Source: Gimesia sp. (GTDB lineage: Bacteria; Planctomycetota; Planctomycetia; Planctomycetales; Planctomycetaceae). Taken from it: a DNA stretch of 64,000 nt. Where the stretch lies: positions 176,807 through 240,806 of the forward strand of contig NZ_JAVJSQ010000026.1 in NCBI RefSeq assembly GCF_040219335.1. Reading direction: 5' to 3'. The notes beneath the pieces are model-generated. The model had not been told where the DNA came from. It saw only the letters and a program-made list of their open reading frames with translations, and ran no database searches. The first letter of the stretch is position 1; each line of letters begins with the position of its first letter. Below are positions 53,732 through 62,470 of this stretch, piece after piece. Made by a program: the position numbers and the translations under genes.

Positions 53732-55054
53732 ATGCACCTGCGACTTCTGAAACATCTTGTCTCGTCCTGCCTGACCCTGGCGCTGCTGCTCTCACTGTCT
53801 GCTTCGGCTGTGGCTGCGGACAAATACGAATTGAAAGTGGTGACCGATCGCCCTGATGCGATCTACAAGACCGGTGAGACGGCGAAGTTTCTGATTTCAC
53901 TGACGAAGAATGGCAAGCCGGTCTCAGGCGAGAAGGTGAGCTTTACCGTGGATAATTTCATCGGCGGAGCTTCCGGTTTCCCTCAAGGGAGCAAGACACT
54001 GGGTGAAGAACCGACCGAGGTAGAAGTCAGTTCTGACAAGCCAGGCTTTCTGCGGTGCGTGGTCAAGGTGGGTACGCCGGTAAATCAGACCAAAATCGCG
54101 GGAGCCGGGTTCTCGCCGGAAAAGATCGAACTCAGCAAGCCGGCCCCGGAGGATTTTGACCAGTTCTGGACGAATCAGATCGCGAAACTCGAAGAGGTTC
54201 CGATGGATCCGAAACTGACGCCGGTCAAGCAGAAGGACGCCAAAGTTGAAGCATTCGACGTGCAGGTGAACTGCCTGGGTGGTGCTCCGGTCTCCGGTTA
54301 TTTTGGTAAGCCGAAGGATGCAAAGGCGAAGAGCCTGCCGGCGATTCTGTGGGTGCATGGGGCCGGGGTAAGGAGTTCGTCGCTGACGAATGCCGTCAAA
54401 GGAGCGAACAACGAGATGCTGTCGATGGACATCAACGCACACGGTCTGCCCAACGGGAAGCCGGCTCAATACTACAAAGACCTGGCGGCAGGCAAACTGA
54501 AGGACTATCGGCAGGCGGGGCGCGAGAGTCGCGATACGGTTTACTTCCGCGGGATGTTTCTGCGTCTGGTACGGGCGATTGATTTTCTGACCGCGCAACC
54601 TGAGTGGGACGGGAAGACCGTGATTGTCATCGGGCACAGCCAGGGAGGTGGCCAGGCACTGACAGCTGGCGGTCTGGATGACCGGGTGACGTTCATCGCC
54701 ACGGGGGTCCCTGCGATCTGCGATCATTCAGGACGTGCCGCCGGCCGGATTAACGGCTGGCCCAAGCTGGTCGAAACCGGAGCAGACGGCAAACCCAATC
54801 CTACGCAGTTGAAAGCAGCGTCGTACGTGGACGCGGTCAACTTCGCCACACGGGCGAAAGCCGATGCAATTATGAGCGTGGGCTTTATCGACAGCGTCTG
54901 TCCGCCGTCGAGCTGTTACGCGGCTTATAACCAGCTGAGCGGCAAGAAGCAGATCATCAACAAACCCCTGATGGGCCACGCCGCCCCGGCGGATATTCAC
55001 AAGGCATTCTTCGATGCCGTGCTGAAGCATGTGGAGGAGCAGGCTAAGAAGTGA
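53732..55054 (+). CDS. Exported acetyl-xylan-esterase-like hydrolase
   Basis: 440 residues from ATG 53732 with AGGA eight bases upstream. A signal peptide (LVSSCLTLALLLSLSASAVAA) is followed by a small beta-sandwich-like N-terminal domain (about 25-125, KYELKVVTDRPDAIYKTGE onwards) and an alpha/beta-hydrolase domain. The nucleophile is Ser303 in VIGHSQGGGQAL, with a distal GHAAPADIH that could supply His. PAILWVHGAGV is the oxyanion strand-loop. The arrangement resembles CE7 acetyl-xylan esterases. It is predicted to deacetylate plant-type polysaccharides outside the cytoplasm; the exact substrate is inferred. Confidence 0.9.
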   Translation: MHLRLLKHLVSSCLTLALLLSLSASAVAADKYELKVVTDRPDAIYKTGETAKFLISLTKNGKPVSGEKVSFTVDNFIGGASGFPQGSKTLGEEPTEVEVSSDKPGFLRCVVKVGTPVNQTKIAGAGFSPEKIELSKPAPEDFDQFWTNQIAKLEEVPMDPKLTPVKQKDAKVEAFDVQVNCLGGAPVSGYFGKPKDAKAKSLPAILWVHGAGVRSSSLTNAVKGANNEMLSMDINAHGLPNGKPAQYYKDLAAGKLKDYRQAGRESRDTVYFRGMFLRLVRAIDFLTAQPEWDGKTVIVIGHSQGGGQALTAGGLDDRVTFIATGVPAICDHSGRAAGRINGWPKLVETGADGKPNPTQLKAASYVDAVNFATRAKADAIMSVGFIDSVCPPSSCYAAYNQLSGKKQIINKPLMGHAAPADIHKAFFDAVLKHVEEQAKK

Positions 55055-55095
55055 GGGGGATTTTTCCTGTTGATACTCTCTCCAGCAGAATCGTC

Positions 55096-55725
55096 ATGGC
55101 ATTCAACGAACTACCAGACCTGAATCAGTGCCGCCCGTTTGCTTATGACCGTGAGTCGACAGATCACGGTTCTAAAATTGGTGGTGCTGTCCCGGAGAAT
55201 GTAAAGCCGCTGTATGTTGATGTGAATCAGAAATATTTTGGTACGATCGAATTTGAGTCGGGCCGGGCTGTCTCACTGTTTTACTCATTCGATATTTATG
55301 GCGATGATGAAACTCGCGATGTCATTTCGTTTAACAACCGGGTGCTTTTCCCCTCGAAGCTGATCCACGCGGTCGTCCATCAGGGTGGCATGTCGGACAG
55401 TGCTTCAGAGATCAAAGCGGAAGTAAGCTGTCAGCGAATTCGGTTCGAACCGATGCAAACAGATCGAATGCCGGAATCCCCGGAACAAGTTTCTCCCTGG
55501 TCTAAAGTCGGTGGAAGACCATTCATAGACAATGTGGCGCGCATCGGTCCTGCCTTTGAAGAGTTAGAACAAAGCGGATTTCGGCAGTTGTTTCAATTTG
55601 ACACCCCTGACCCTCGAAGCGAAGTGTATATTGATGGTTTTCCCTGGGACCCCGGCTGGTTGCATGTCTTCGTGCGGGGAGAACATCTTGCAGAAGCGGA
55701 GTTTGCTTTCGTGGTTCAACAGTAA
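55096..55725 (+). CDS. Unknown cytoplasmic protein
   Basis: 209 residues from ATG 55096 (the frame reaches back to 55051 into the esterase end). Sequence (FNELPDLNQCRPFAYDRESTD, TIEFESGRAVSLFYSFDIYGDDETRDVISF, WSKVGGRPFIDNVARIGPAFEEL, ELGFRQLFQFD-like FRQLFQFDTPD) contains repeated aromatic and acidic residues. The pattern VGGRPFIDN is reminiscent of DUF1963-type proteins, but I cannot confirm it. No signal peptide or membrane helix is visible. It sits 41 bases after the exported esterase and 45 before the PhyH gene. Confidence 0.6.
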   Translation: MAFNELPDLNQCRPFAYDRESTDHGSKIGGAVPENVKPLYVDVNQKYFGTIEFESGRAVSLFYSFDIYGDDETRDVISFNNRVLFPSKLIHAVVHQGGMSDSASEIKAEVSCQRIRFEPMQTDRMPESPEQVSPWSKVGGRPFIDNVARIGPAFEELEQSGFRQLFQFDTPDPRSEVYIDGFPWDPGWLHVFVRGEHLAEAEFAFVVQQ

Positions 55726-55770
55726 TAGTTGCTCGTCCCCACTCTAATGAATCAATTAAAGGTCAGCAAA

Positions 55771-56640
55771 ATGGATGTATCGTTTACGAACTCGCGTGAG
55801 GAAGTCGCTGCGGCGAAGCGGGTTGAAACGGACTGGGCGGCATTGAGTACAGGACAGCAGATTCGTTCGCTGGAACTGGATGGGTATGTCGTCCTGCCGG
55901 ACCTGTTGTCGGCGGAGCAGATCGCAGGTATCCGTGCAGAGCTGATGCGACTGCCGACGCAGGGAACCGATTACAGCGCGCATCAGCGGGGATTCAGCGG
56001 TGTGCAGTGGACCGACTCGCCGACCGCGATCTCGGTGATTGCGTTGCCGGCGATGATTGCGTTTCTGGAGCGGCTGTTCGGGGATGAGCTGATCTGTACG
56101 TCGTGTACCTACGCGGTTTCACAGCCGGGGCATCCGGGAATCGCCATTCATACAGACGCGCAGCCTTATGGCTCGAAGATCTTCGGGCTGGGTGCCAGTT
56201 CGCCCTGCCTGGTGCGGGTGCTGTATTACCTGGATGATCTGACGCCTGAGCACAGCCCGTTCAAAGTGATTCCCGGTTCGCATCTTTCACTGCACGCGGA
56301 CGGCAACCCGTATCGGCGATACCTGTCGCATGAAGATGAAGTGCTGGTCACCTGCCGGGCGGGCTCGGCGGTGATCATCAATCAGAAAGTATTCCACGCC
56401 AATTATCCCAATTACAGCGATACCGACCGGCACCTGCTGGCGATTGCCTATCGCCCGGCGTGGGCGGGGCCGATTGGAGAAGTGCCCGATTATGATCCGG
56501 AGCAGGTGCAGACGTTACCCGAGAACGTGCGACCGCTGTTTCGCAGCCTGAATACGCAGAAGATCGACTATGATCTACCGAACCGACCTGACAACATGGC
56601 GCGGTCTGCGCCGGGGATCAGTCCGCGGCGGTATGAGTGA
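55771..56640 (+). CDS. Phytanoyl-CoA dioxygenase-family protein
   Basis: 289 residues from ATG 55771. The jelly-roll 2-oxoglutarate/Fe(II) oxygenase shows His127 and Asp129 (IAIHTDAQ) and the distal metal His209 (KVFHANYPN), with a downstream Arg in AIAYRPAW for 2-oxoglutarate. This is the PhyH branch, which hydroxylates small molecules, lipids or natural products. No partner gene clarifies the substrate: upstream is an unknown protein and downstream a Fae homologue. Start alternatives at 55747 and 55729 are less likely. Cytoplasmic. Confidence 0.88.
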   Translation: MDVSFTNSREEVAAAKRVETDWAALSTGQQIRSLELDGYVVLPDLLSAEQIAGIRAELMRLPTQGTDYSAHQRGFSGVQWTDSPTAISVIALPAMIAFLERLFGDELICTSCTYAVSQPGHPGIAIHTDAQPYGSKIFGLGASSPCLVRVLYYLDDLTPEHSPFKVIPGSHLSLHADGNPYRRYLSHEDEVLVTCRAGSAVIINQKVFHANYPNYSDTDRHLLAIAYRPAWAGPIGEVPDYDPEQVQTLPENVRPLFRSLNTQKIDYDLPNRPDNMARSAPGISPRRYE

Positions 56641-56724
56641 GTCAGACTGGTTGCAGGTTGGCGGGGGATCGGGTAGGGTGATGTTTCAATTTCCGATTCA
56701 GTTCAACCAGCAAGGAGTGTCAGT

Positions 56725-57273
56725 ATGAGTGATCGAATTGTAATGCGTACGGGGGAATGTCTGGTCGCCGGTGGTCCCGCTTTTACAGCTGCGGAACCGG
56801 AAGTGGTGATTGGTGAGCTGGATGGCCCCGTGGGGACGGCGATTGCCACGCTGACCGGCGGGCAGTCTGCGGGTCACTCGAAGGTGTTCGCGATTCTGAA
56901 TACGGACATCCAAGTCAGACCGGTCACGCTGATGGTGAGCAAGGTCACGGTCAAGAGCAGTGCCTACACGAATATTCTGATGGGAACCGTGCAGGCCGCG
57001 ATTGCCAATGGTGTGCTGGATGCAGTGCGGGCCGGTGATCTGCCGAAAGAGAAAGCGAATGACCTGGGCATAATCTGTTCGGTCTGGCTGAATCCGGGTG
57101 CAGCGACCGATGAAAACCTGGATCACAAGGCGCTGTTCGAGATTCATCGCAAAGCCACCGCACAGGCGATTCATAAAGCGATGCACAACGAACCCTCGAT
57201 CGACTGGCTGCTGGAACACCAGGACGAGATCACGCATAAGTATTACCAGAAGGGTCTGGACGGGACGCTGTAA
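56725..57273 (+). CDS. Fae-family (formaldehyde-activating-enzyme-like) protein
   Basis: 182 residues. AAGGAG lies seven bases before the ATG. The family pattern is clear: DGPVGTAIATLTGGQSAGHSKVFAIL, VTLMVSKVTVKSSAYTNIL and LFEIHRKATAQAIHKAM. Fae condenses formaldehyde with tetrahydromethanopterin in planctomycete and methylotroph C1 metabolism. However, by eye the residue aligned with the catalytic His17 of characterised Fae appears to be Glu24 (TAAEPEVVIG), so this may be a Fae paralogue without the usual activity. I leave the symbol blank for that reason. It is not next to other H4MPT genes. Confidence 0.82.
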   Translation: MSDRIVMRTGECLVAGGPAFTAAEPEVVIGELDGPVGTAIATLTGGQSAGHSKVFAILNTDIQVRPVTLMVSKVTVKSSAYTNILMGTVQAAIANGVLDAVRAGDLPKEKANDLGIICSVWLNPGAATDENLDHKALFEIHRKATAQAIHKAMHNEPSIDWLLEHQDEITHKYYQKGLDGTL

Positions 57274-57311
57274 GCGTTGCCCGGTTTTCTGGCTCGCGAG
57301 AAGGATGCTGT

Positions 57312-58070
57312 ATGCCCGAATCGAAAATGACGCGTCGCCATGCGATTTGCATGGCAGGCGCGCTACTCAGCGCCGCCTGCACCAGCGATAAAGGAGACGA
57401 TCAGGTGGCTGGTAACGATCAGAGTCATCCCCCAGTGAACACGGTCACAGAAGCGTGGCATCGAATTCATGACTGGCTTTCAGCACATGCCCCAAAAATT
57501 CTTGCTAATCTGAATCCGCCAGCTACCGCGCAGGAAATTCAGGAAGCCGAACAGGTTTTCGCTCTGGAAATGCCGGAACAGTGGAAAGAACTCTACCGCA
57601 CCCATAACGGAATGGATTCAGAGGGGAACCTGGGTAGTCTCTTCTATGGTATGCAGTTCCTTACACTACAGGAGGCAATTCGAGAGTTTAAAAACAACAA
57701 CGTACCAGTAGATAACCTGGAGCCGGTTCGGGCTGCCGATTCAGGCATTCGCAGGGAAGACATCTTTAATCCCAAGTGGATCGCGTTTGCACATGACGGT
57801 GGAGAAACACTGCTCCGCGTTGACATGGATCCTGCTCCCACTGGAACTGCCGGGCAGGTTATCTTCACTGATCATGCAGACGACACTGTGATTCTGCTGA
57901 ATCAAAACCTGTTGCAGTTCATGAAGCAATTTGTAGATGACCTCGCAGCAGGACGCTATTTTTTAAACCAAGAAGCTCTGGCAGAAGGAGATGAATTCCT
58001 TGACTGTAAACCTGAAATTGATGTGATTAACTGGTCGTTTTCATCGCGATGGGAACATCTTAAGGATTAA
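57312..58070 (+). CDS. Exported lipoprotein-like SMI1/KNR4 protein
   Basis: 252 residues. AGAAGG precedes the ATG. The N-terminus has Arg8-Arg9, a hydrophobic stretch and LLSAAC with Cys23, resembling a lipobox with Ser at -3 (slightly off consensus). The domain (about residues 45-220) matches SMI1/KNR4: AWHRIHDWLSAHAPKIL, NPPATAQEIQEAEQVFALEMPEQWKELYRTHNGMD and WIAFAHDGGETLLRVDMDP. Most bacterial SMI1/KNR4 proteins are cytoplasmic immunity proteins to polymorphic toxins; an export signal is unusual. No toxin gene is adjacent. Role in envelope protection is speculative. Confidence 0.82.
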   Translation: MPESKMTRRHAICMAGALLSAACTSDKGDDQVAGNDQSHPPVNTVTEAWHRIHDWLSAHAPKILANLNPPATAQEIQEAEQVFALEMPEQWKELYRTHNGMDSEGNLGSLFYGMQFLTLQEAIREFKNNNVPVDNLEPVRAADSGIRREDIFNPKWIAFAHDGGETLLRVDMDPAPTGTAGQVIFTDHADDTVILLNQNLLQFMKQFVDDLAAGRYFLNQEALAEGDEFLDCKPEIDVINWSFSSRWEHLKD

Positions 58071-58121
58071 CAGGTGTCTTACGAGTCAGCTGCTTTTGGT
58101 CACTTCTAAACTAACCAGTTT

Positions 58122-58152
58122 CAACCGGGGCTAACGCCCTGCGGCTAATGGT
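58122..58152. repeat. Planctomycete-type intergenic repeat, copy B1
   Basis: CAACCGGGGCTAACGCCC then TGCGGCTAATGGT, in the 3' flank of the SMI1/KNR4 gene. Related to copies at 47623, 58210 and 63791. Possibly a small folded element. Confidence 0.5.
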
Positions 58153-58209
58153 GTGCCCCGTTATGGAACGGGGATACCAGGGAACCATTGTCAGGCAAAC
58201 CCAGGTGCA

Positions 58210-58246
58210 ACACCGGCGGCTGGCGCCGTGCCGCTCAGTTGATTTC
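58210..58246. repeat. Planctomycete-type intergenic repeat, copy B2
   Basis: ACACCGGCGGCTGGCGCC then GTGCCGCTCAGTTGATT; the segment CGGCG/CGCCG can fold as a short hairpin. It abuts the stop of the ceramidase-like gene, so it may affect transcript ends there. Confidence 0.5.
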
Positions 58247-59688
58247 TACTTTTTGAACTGTGCGTTGATTGATTTAAGGGTTTCTTCGGTGAGGACCTGG
58301 CCGCCGGCGGGGCCGACGAGGTTGCTCTCGATGATGGCGCTGTAGCTGCCGCCGCGGACGGCTCTTTCATTAGGAACGTAGGAGCCGGGGCCGCAGAGCT
58401 GGATGACGAAGGTCTGCAGAGCCGGGCTGCGGGACTTCATCTGGGTGCCGAAATCGGTGAAGAGTTCGAAGTCGTTTGTGGCGATGGCGATGTCGCCCAG
58501 GCGGAGGGTGTGCAGTTCCATCGAATAGGGGCGGGAGGTGCCGGCCTGCTGTTCGTCGTAGCGGTCGAGGACACGCTGTTTCCAGTTTTTGATCCAGACC
58601 TTGGAGGGATCGTCGGCGTAGGCCTTGATCTCTTTGGTGATCCGCTCGTGGTCTGCTTCGCTGACGATCTGCAGTGGGAGTTCGATGGTGCGGACTTCGT
58701 GCTTGAGCAGTGCGTCGGCATGTTTTTCCTGCACGGCACCGGCGTGGGCTTCTTCCCAGCCGGCGACGATCCGCCGCGATAGTTCTTCGAGCAGCGTCAG
58801 GTTGCGGAGCTGCATCATGCGGGCTTCGGCTGCTTTGCGGTACATGGGACGGGGGACCTGATCACCGGCGGCACCGGCCCAGCCGAGCACGGTGAGCTGG
58901 TCGCCATATTTTTTCTTCAGGGCTTCGCGAACCGGGTGCCAGTAGTCGGCATTGACGGTGCTGCGTCCTTCGACGGCCTGTGCGGGGCAGGCGATGTTGA
59001 CAGCGGTGGCGATGAGTTCGTCTTTGTCATTCCAGAAGCAGAGGACTTCCATGGTGTGGTCTTCGTAGCCTTCGATGCCGCGAAAATCTTTGGCGCTGGT
59101 ACTGCCGTACATTTTGGCCCAGCCTCCCTCATAGAGGGCCCGTCGGTTCTGGGCGATGACCGCGTGCCCGAGTCCCCAGCCGACCTGGCCCGGCTGCCGT
59201 TCGTTCCAGGCCTTCTGAATGGCGTCGGCAATTTTCTGAGCGGCGAACTCGACGAATTCAGCAGGCTGTGTGACGCCGGTCCTGGGAAGGGTGTAGCGAC
59301 CTTCGATCATCGTGGGTGCGGTGTGCGTGTGGGTCGCATTCATGATGACCTTCTGCAGCGAGAGGCCGGGCAGCTGGTCTTTGAGTTTTTCGCGGACCTT
59401 TTCGTGAATGCCTCCCCGGATGCAGACCAGGTCGCAGGAGACGAAGACGGCGTGCTCCAGCGATTTGTCTCCGTCGCGGGATTCCAGCACGAGGACGTTC
59501 GCGGTGACTGGGCTTTCGACCGTTTTCGCAATGCGGGTCCGCATCTGACCGGTAAGTGAGACCGGCAGTTCGGGAGTAATATCAGTCGACGTAGCACCCA
59601 CGTAGAGTTGGGCGGCGTCTGCTGTGGAGGCAACGAAGAGGCAGAGTAGTGTCAGGCAGGCGAAACGGACAAGCGGGCGTGAGTACAT
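58246..59688 (-). CDS. Exported neutral/alkaline-ceramidase-like protein
   Basis: 480 residues with a signal peptide (FACLTLLCLFVASTADAA). The core matches neutral/alkaline non-lysosomal ceramidase: VGATSTDITPELPVSLTGQ, FVSCDLVCIRGGIHEKV, NATHTHTAPTMIEGRYTL (putative zinc His residues in HTHTAP), then VLGWAGAAGDQVPRPMYRK and the C-terminal LCGPGSYVPNERAVRGGSYS. Such proteins hydrolyse ceramide-like lipids, but in planctomycetes related domains occur widely with unclear substrates. AGGAG precedes the ATG by about seven bases. It is the first of a short minus-strand group before a gap. Confidence 0.9.
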   Translation of the reverse strand: MYSRPLVRFACLTLLCLFVASTADAAQLYVGATSTDITPELPVSLTGQMRTRIAKTVESPVTANVLVLESRDGDKSLEHAVFVSCDLVCIRGGIHEKVREKLKDQLPGLSLQKVIMNATHTHTAPTMIEGRYTLPRTGVTQPAEFVEFAAQKIADAIQKAWNERQPGQVGWGLGHAVIAQNRRALYEGGWAKMYGSTSAKDFRGIEGYEDHTMEVLCFWNDKDELIATAVNIACPAQAVEGRSTVNADYWHPVREALKKKYGDQLTVLGWAGAAGDQVPRPMYRKAAEARMMQLRNLTLLEELSRRIVAGWEEAHAGAVQEKHADALLKHEVRTIELPLQIVSEADHERITKEIKAYADDPSKVWIKNWKQRVLDRYDEQQAGTSRPYSMELHTLRLGDIAIATNDFELFTDFGTQMKSRSPALQTFVIQLCGPGSYVPNERAVRGGSYSAIIESNLVGPAGGQVLTEETLKSINAQFKK

Positions 59689-59716
59689 GCGAAAACTCCT
59701 CGATGGATGGCGGGAT

Positions 59717-60022
59717 TTAGTGGGCGACGGTGTCCAGGGATTCGAAGTCGGCTTCCTGAAAGTCTTCGACGGTGGTCAGCCAGTGTTCCTGAATAAAATC
59801 CTGGTGCGCCTGATGGTTGCTGTAGAAATCGTATTCTTCCTGCGTGGCAAACTTCATACTGATGCCGAAGGTATGGTCGTTCTTGGGGCTGGTCTGGCGG
59901 CGGATGGTGAAATCTTTAACGCCGGGGATGGCAGCCAGATCAGCGGCAGCGGCGAGGAAGGTCTGCTCTGCTTCAGAACCGGGGGCAGACTTGAGACGAA
60001 AGGTTACGGTATGTTCAATCAC
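59717..60022 (-). CDS. Dabb-domain (stress-responsive A/B barrel) protein
   Basis: 101 residues from GTG 60022 with AAGGA six bases upstream. It is a dimeric alpha/beta barrel of the Dabb type: VIEHTVTFRLKSAPGSEAEQTFLAAAADL and the ending FIQEHWLTTVEDFQEADFES. Dabb proteins include stress-response and small polyketide-cyclase-like proteins; activity is generally unknown. It lies 28 bases before the ceramidase-like gene in transcript order and so may be co-transcribed upstream of it. Confidence 0.85.
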   Translation of the reverse strand: MIEHTVTFRLKSAPGSEAEQTFLAAAADLAAIPGVKDFTIRRQTSPKNDHTFGISMKFATQEEYDFYSNHQAHQDFIQEHWLTTVEDFQEADFESLDTVAH

Positions 60023-60223
60023 GGGTGATCCTTCAACTGCATAGCATTACTGACTCGACTTGAATGCGGTCCCGACGTCGGGCAGCCGCTCGTTCCATGT
60101 TAAGCAAGCACGCTGGAATTTACCATCATCTTTGTTCTGTCTGTACAAGCGAACCGAAAGCTGAGCAACCAGATTGATCGATCACCGGACAACGAAATCA
60201 AGAGTTGGGAGAACATGCGCTGC

Positions 60224-61093
60224 TCAGGCATCGGCCAGTACGCGTCGCAAAGTCGCCTGGCCGAGAGAGACGTGGCGGCGTTCGCCACTATCGAGCAGAA
60301 CCAGTCCCAAAAGCAAAGCCCAACCGAGTGCGCGCTGAATCAGGCAAGGCTCAGCGTCATAGATATCAAGGAATGCGGTTCTGCTGGCGGGGGTTTCCAG
60401 TAAGAGCCAGGTGCACGCCAGATCGGTTGCGGGATCACCGGCTGATACGTCCCCCCAGTCGATCAGGCCGACCAGGGCACCATCGCGAACAATCACGTTG
60501 CGGGGATGCAAGTCGCCGTGAATCCAGACCATCTGGTCAGCGGGGGGCGTCTCACAACAGGCACGCCAGATGTCTGTCAGGCGCGTGACATCGACGTCGG
60601 TACGTTCGCGATGCCGATGCAGTCGTTCTTCAACGCCCTGACTGCGTGACTGCAGGGGAACGCCGCGATAGGGGTTCTGAGGTGCCCCGTCTTCAGCCGG
60701 CTGATGCAGTATAGAAAGGGTTTCCGCCAACAGGCGTACGTCTGCATCAGGGAAGTTGTGTTTCTCGGAGGTCTGCCCGGGAACCCACTTCACAACGCTC
60801 CAGGTCCAGGGAAAACGGGGGCCGGAGGAACCGATGTGGATGTGGAGTGGCAACTCCAGGGAGAGCCGCTCTGCAAGTTTTGGCAGACAGCGCTGTTCAT
60901 TTTGCAGGAAAGGAACCGCGGCAGCACGGCGGGGCAAGCGGACCGCGTGATGTTCGCCAACGCGAAAGATGAAATTGTCCCAGCCTTCATCGACCAGAAA
61001 CAGAGGCTGATTTGCCAGAGCAGGATAATCGACCAGCAACAGCTGGCGAACCAGGGGAAGATCGACCTGGATTTCAGCCTGGGGGTGGTTCAA
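60224..61093 (-). CDS. Aminoglycoside-phosphotransferase-like kinase
   Basis: 289 residues from TTG 61093, which has AGGA about eight bases upstream. It has a protein-kinase-like fold: an N-lobe motif ending in AVRLPRRAAAVP, the catalytic loop HGDLHPRNVIV and the Mg-binding IDWGDVSAGDP. Family members phosphorylate small molecules such as aminoglycosides or homoserine and are often not resistance genes. Substrate is unknown. It is divergent from the MarR-type gene. Confidence 0.9.
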   Translation of the reverse strand: MNHPQAEIQVDLPLVRQLLLVDYPALANQPLFLVDEGWDNFIFRVGEHHAVRLPRRAAAVPFLQNEQRCLPKLAERLSLELPLHIHIGSSGPRFPWTWSVVKWVPGQTSEKHNFPDADVRLLAETLSILHQPAEDGAPQNPYRGVPLQSRSQGVEERLHRHRERTDVDVTRLTDIWRACCETPPADQMVWIHGDLHPRNVIVRDGALVGLIDWGDVSAGDPATDLACTWLLLETPASRTAFLDIYDAEPCLIQRALGWALLLGLVLLDSGERRHVSLGQATLRRVLADA

Positions 61094-61368
61094 GTGGAGT
61101 TCCTCAGTTACATACTCGGATCATTAATTTTCATAATAGGACAGTTTGATTGAACTTAAGCAGATTGCGTTCCAATCAGGACTAAAATCAGACTTTTAGA
61201 CCGAACAGTCCACAATCGTACCATTAGCCTAACGCGTGTGAACCCCAGTCTGTCACCAATCAGTCATTTAACTCCTTATATCTTTACCTGGAGATACTTG
61301 ACCTGAAACAAAAACTCTTCTATGCTTCTCATACGATAAATTCATTCCTCTTGCGAGCGCGGAGTCAT

Positions 61369-61380
61369 CATAAATTTATG
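61369..61380. promoter_or_regulatory. Palindrome overlapping MarR start
   Basis: Perfect 12-bp palindrome CATAAATTTATG whose final ATG is the likely start codon of the MarR gene. MarR regulators often bind AT-rich palindromes near their own start, so this is a candidate autoregulatory operator. Confidence 0.4.
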
Positions 61381-61869
61381 GCACAGGATTTGATTGACGT
61401 CTTAATCAGGCAGTGGAAGACAGAACGCCCGGACCTCAATGTTGAACCCATGGGGGTTGTCGGTCGGGTTTTGCGACTGGCAACGCGGCTGGAGCGTCGG
61501 GTGAGTGAAACACTGAAGCCGTACGGTCTGACCGTGGGGGGCTTTGATATTCTGGCCACGCTCCGCAGAACGGGAAATCCGCAGGGCCTGACGCCCACGG
61601 AACTGATGGAGGCGGTGATGCTCTCCTCGGGAGCGATGACGAACCGGATTGACCGACTGGAGGAACAGGGGCTCGTCGAACGTCGGCCTTCCCCCAATGA
61701 CCGCCGTTCGCTGCAGGTACTGCTGACTGCAGAGGGGCGCAAAGTGGTCGATGAAGCGGTCGCGGACCGACTGGATGAAGCGGAAGGTGCGTTGTGCGGG
61801 CTCAAGGTAGAAGAGCGGGACCAACTGGCGGATCTGTTGCGGGCGATGCTGCAGGGTCTGAATGATTGA
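61378..61869 (+). CDS. MarR-family transcriptional regulator
   Basis: 163 residues from ATG 61378. It has a winged-helix domain (LTVGGFDILATLRRTGNP through LMEAVMLSSGAMTNRIDRLEEQGLVERRPSPNDRRSLQVLLTAEG, about residues 50-125) with the GxxxxRxDRRSxxVxLT wing, flanked by dimerisation helices. It precedes a VOC protein by 25 bases, an arrangement often used for sensing and detoxifying a small molecule. A palindrome overlaps the start. Likely ligand-responsive repressor; ligand unknown. Confidence 0.92.
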   Translation: MAQDLIDVLIRQWKTERPDLNVEPMGVVGRVLRLATRLERRVSETLKPYGLTVGGFDILATLRRTGNPQGLTPTELMEAVMLSSGAMTNRIDRLEEQGLVERRPSPNDRRSLQVLLTAEGRKVVDEAVADRLDEAEGALCGLKVEERDQLADLLRAMLQGLND

Positions 61870-61894
61870 TAGTCGCTGTTCAGGGAGAACTGAT

Positions 61895-62365
61895 ATGCAT
61901 ACGTGTGAAAAACGATTAGGCGAACTGGTCCTGCGAACCGAAAACCGGGAAGCATTGGTTGCCTTTTACCGAGACGTCATTGGACTGGAACTGTTTGCCA
62001 ACTTTGACGGAGGCACCTTCCTGAAAATCGCGGACGACTTCGACGGGCATCCCCAGCTGCTGGCGATCTTTGATCAGACCTGGGAGTTCAGCGGACCGCA
62101 AGAGATCGAAGTGGGTATGGCCCGGGCCCGGACAGGGACGCTGCATCACTTCGCTTTCGCGATGGAACTGGAAGTATTCGAAAGCGAGAAAGCGCGGCTG
62201 GAAGCGTTGGAGATTGAGATGATGCTGACGGATCATCGGCAGTTCGGCTGGCACTCGATTTATCTCTATGATCCGGACGGGAACTCGGTGGAACTGGTCT
62301 GTTATGATGAAGCGATCCTGGATGCTGCTGCGAACCAGCGTGTGCGGGAGAGTGTCGAGGGGTGA
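61895..62365 (+). CDS. VOC-family protein
   Basis: 156 residues from ATG 61895, with GGGAGAA upstream. A single VOC module: LGELVLRTENREALVAFYRDVIGLEL, TLHHFAFAMELEVFE and IYLYDPDGNSVELVCYDEA, with metal-ligand positions spread as in glyoxalase/dioxygenase relatives. It is downstream of a MarR regulator by 25 bases and probably controlled by it. Possible roles are detoxification, thiol transfer or ring cleavage; the sequence does not say which. Confidence 0.9.
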   Translation: MHTCEKRLGELVLRTENREALVAFYRDVIGLELFANFDGGTFLKIADDFDGHPQLLAIFDQTWEFSGPQEIEVGMARARTGTLHHFAFAMELEVFESEKARLEALEIEMMLTDHRQFGWHSIYLYDPDGNSVELVCYDEAILDAAANQRVRESVEG

Positions 62366-62379
62366 GGGACTTTTTTACC

Positions 62380-62407
62380 TACCACGAAAGACACGAAAAG
62401 CACGAAA
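62380..62407. repeat. 9-nt-periodic CACGAAA repeat, copy 1
   Basis: TAC then three CACGAAA units in 9-base steps (CACGAAAGA, CACGAAAAG, CACGAAA). Identical over 28 bases to copy 2 at 63093-63120. It lies between the VOC gene and the ankyrin gene. Confidence 0.75.
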
Positions 62408-62470
62408 GTGATGCTACTCGGAACTGTACTTGAAACAGTAACGCACATTGATTACTGGAGGGAAGACTCT

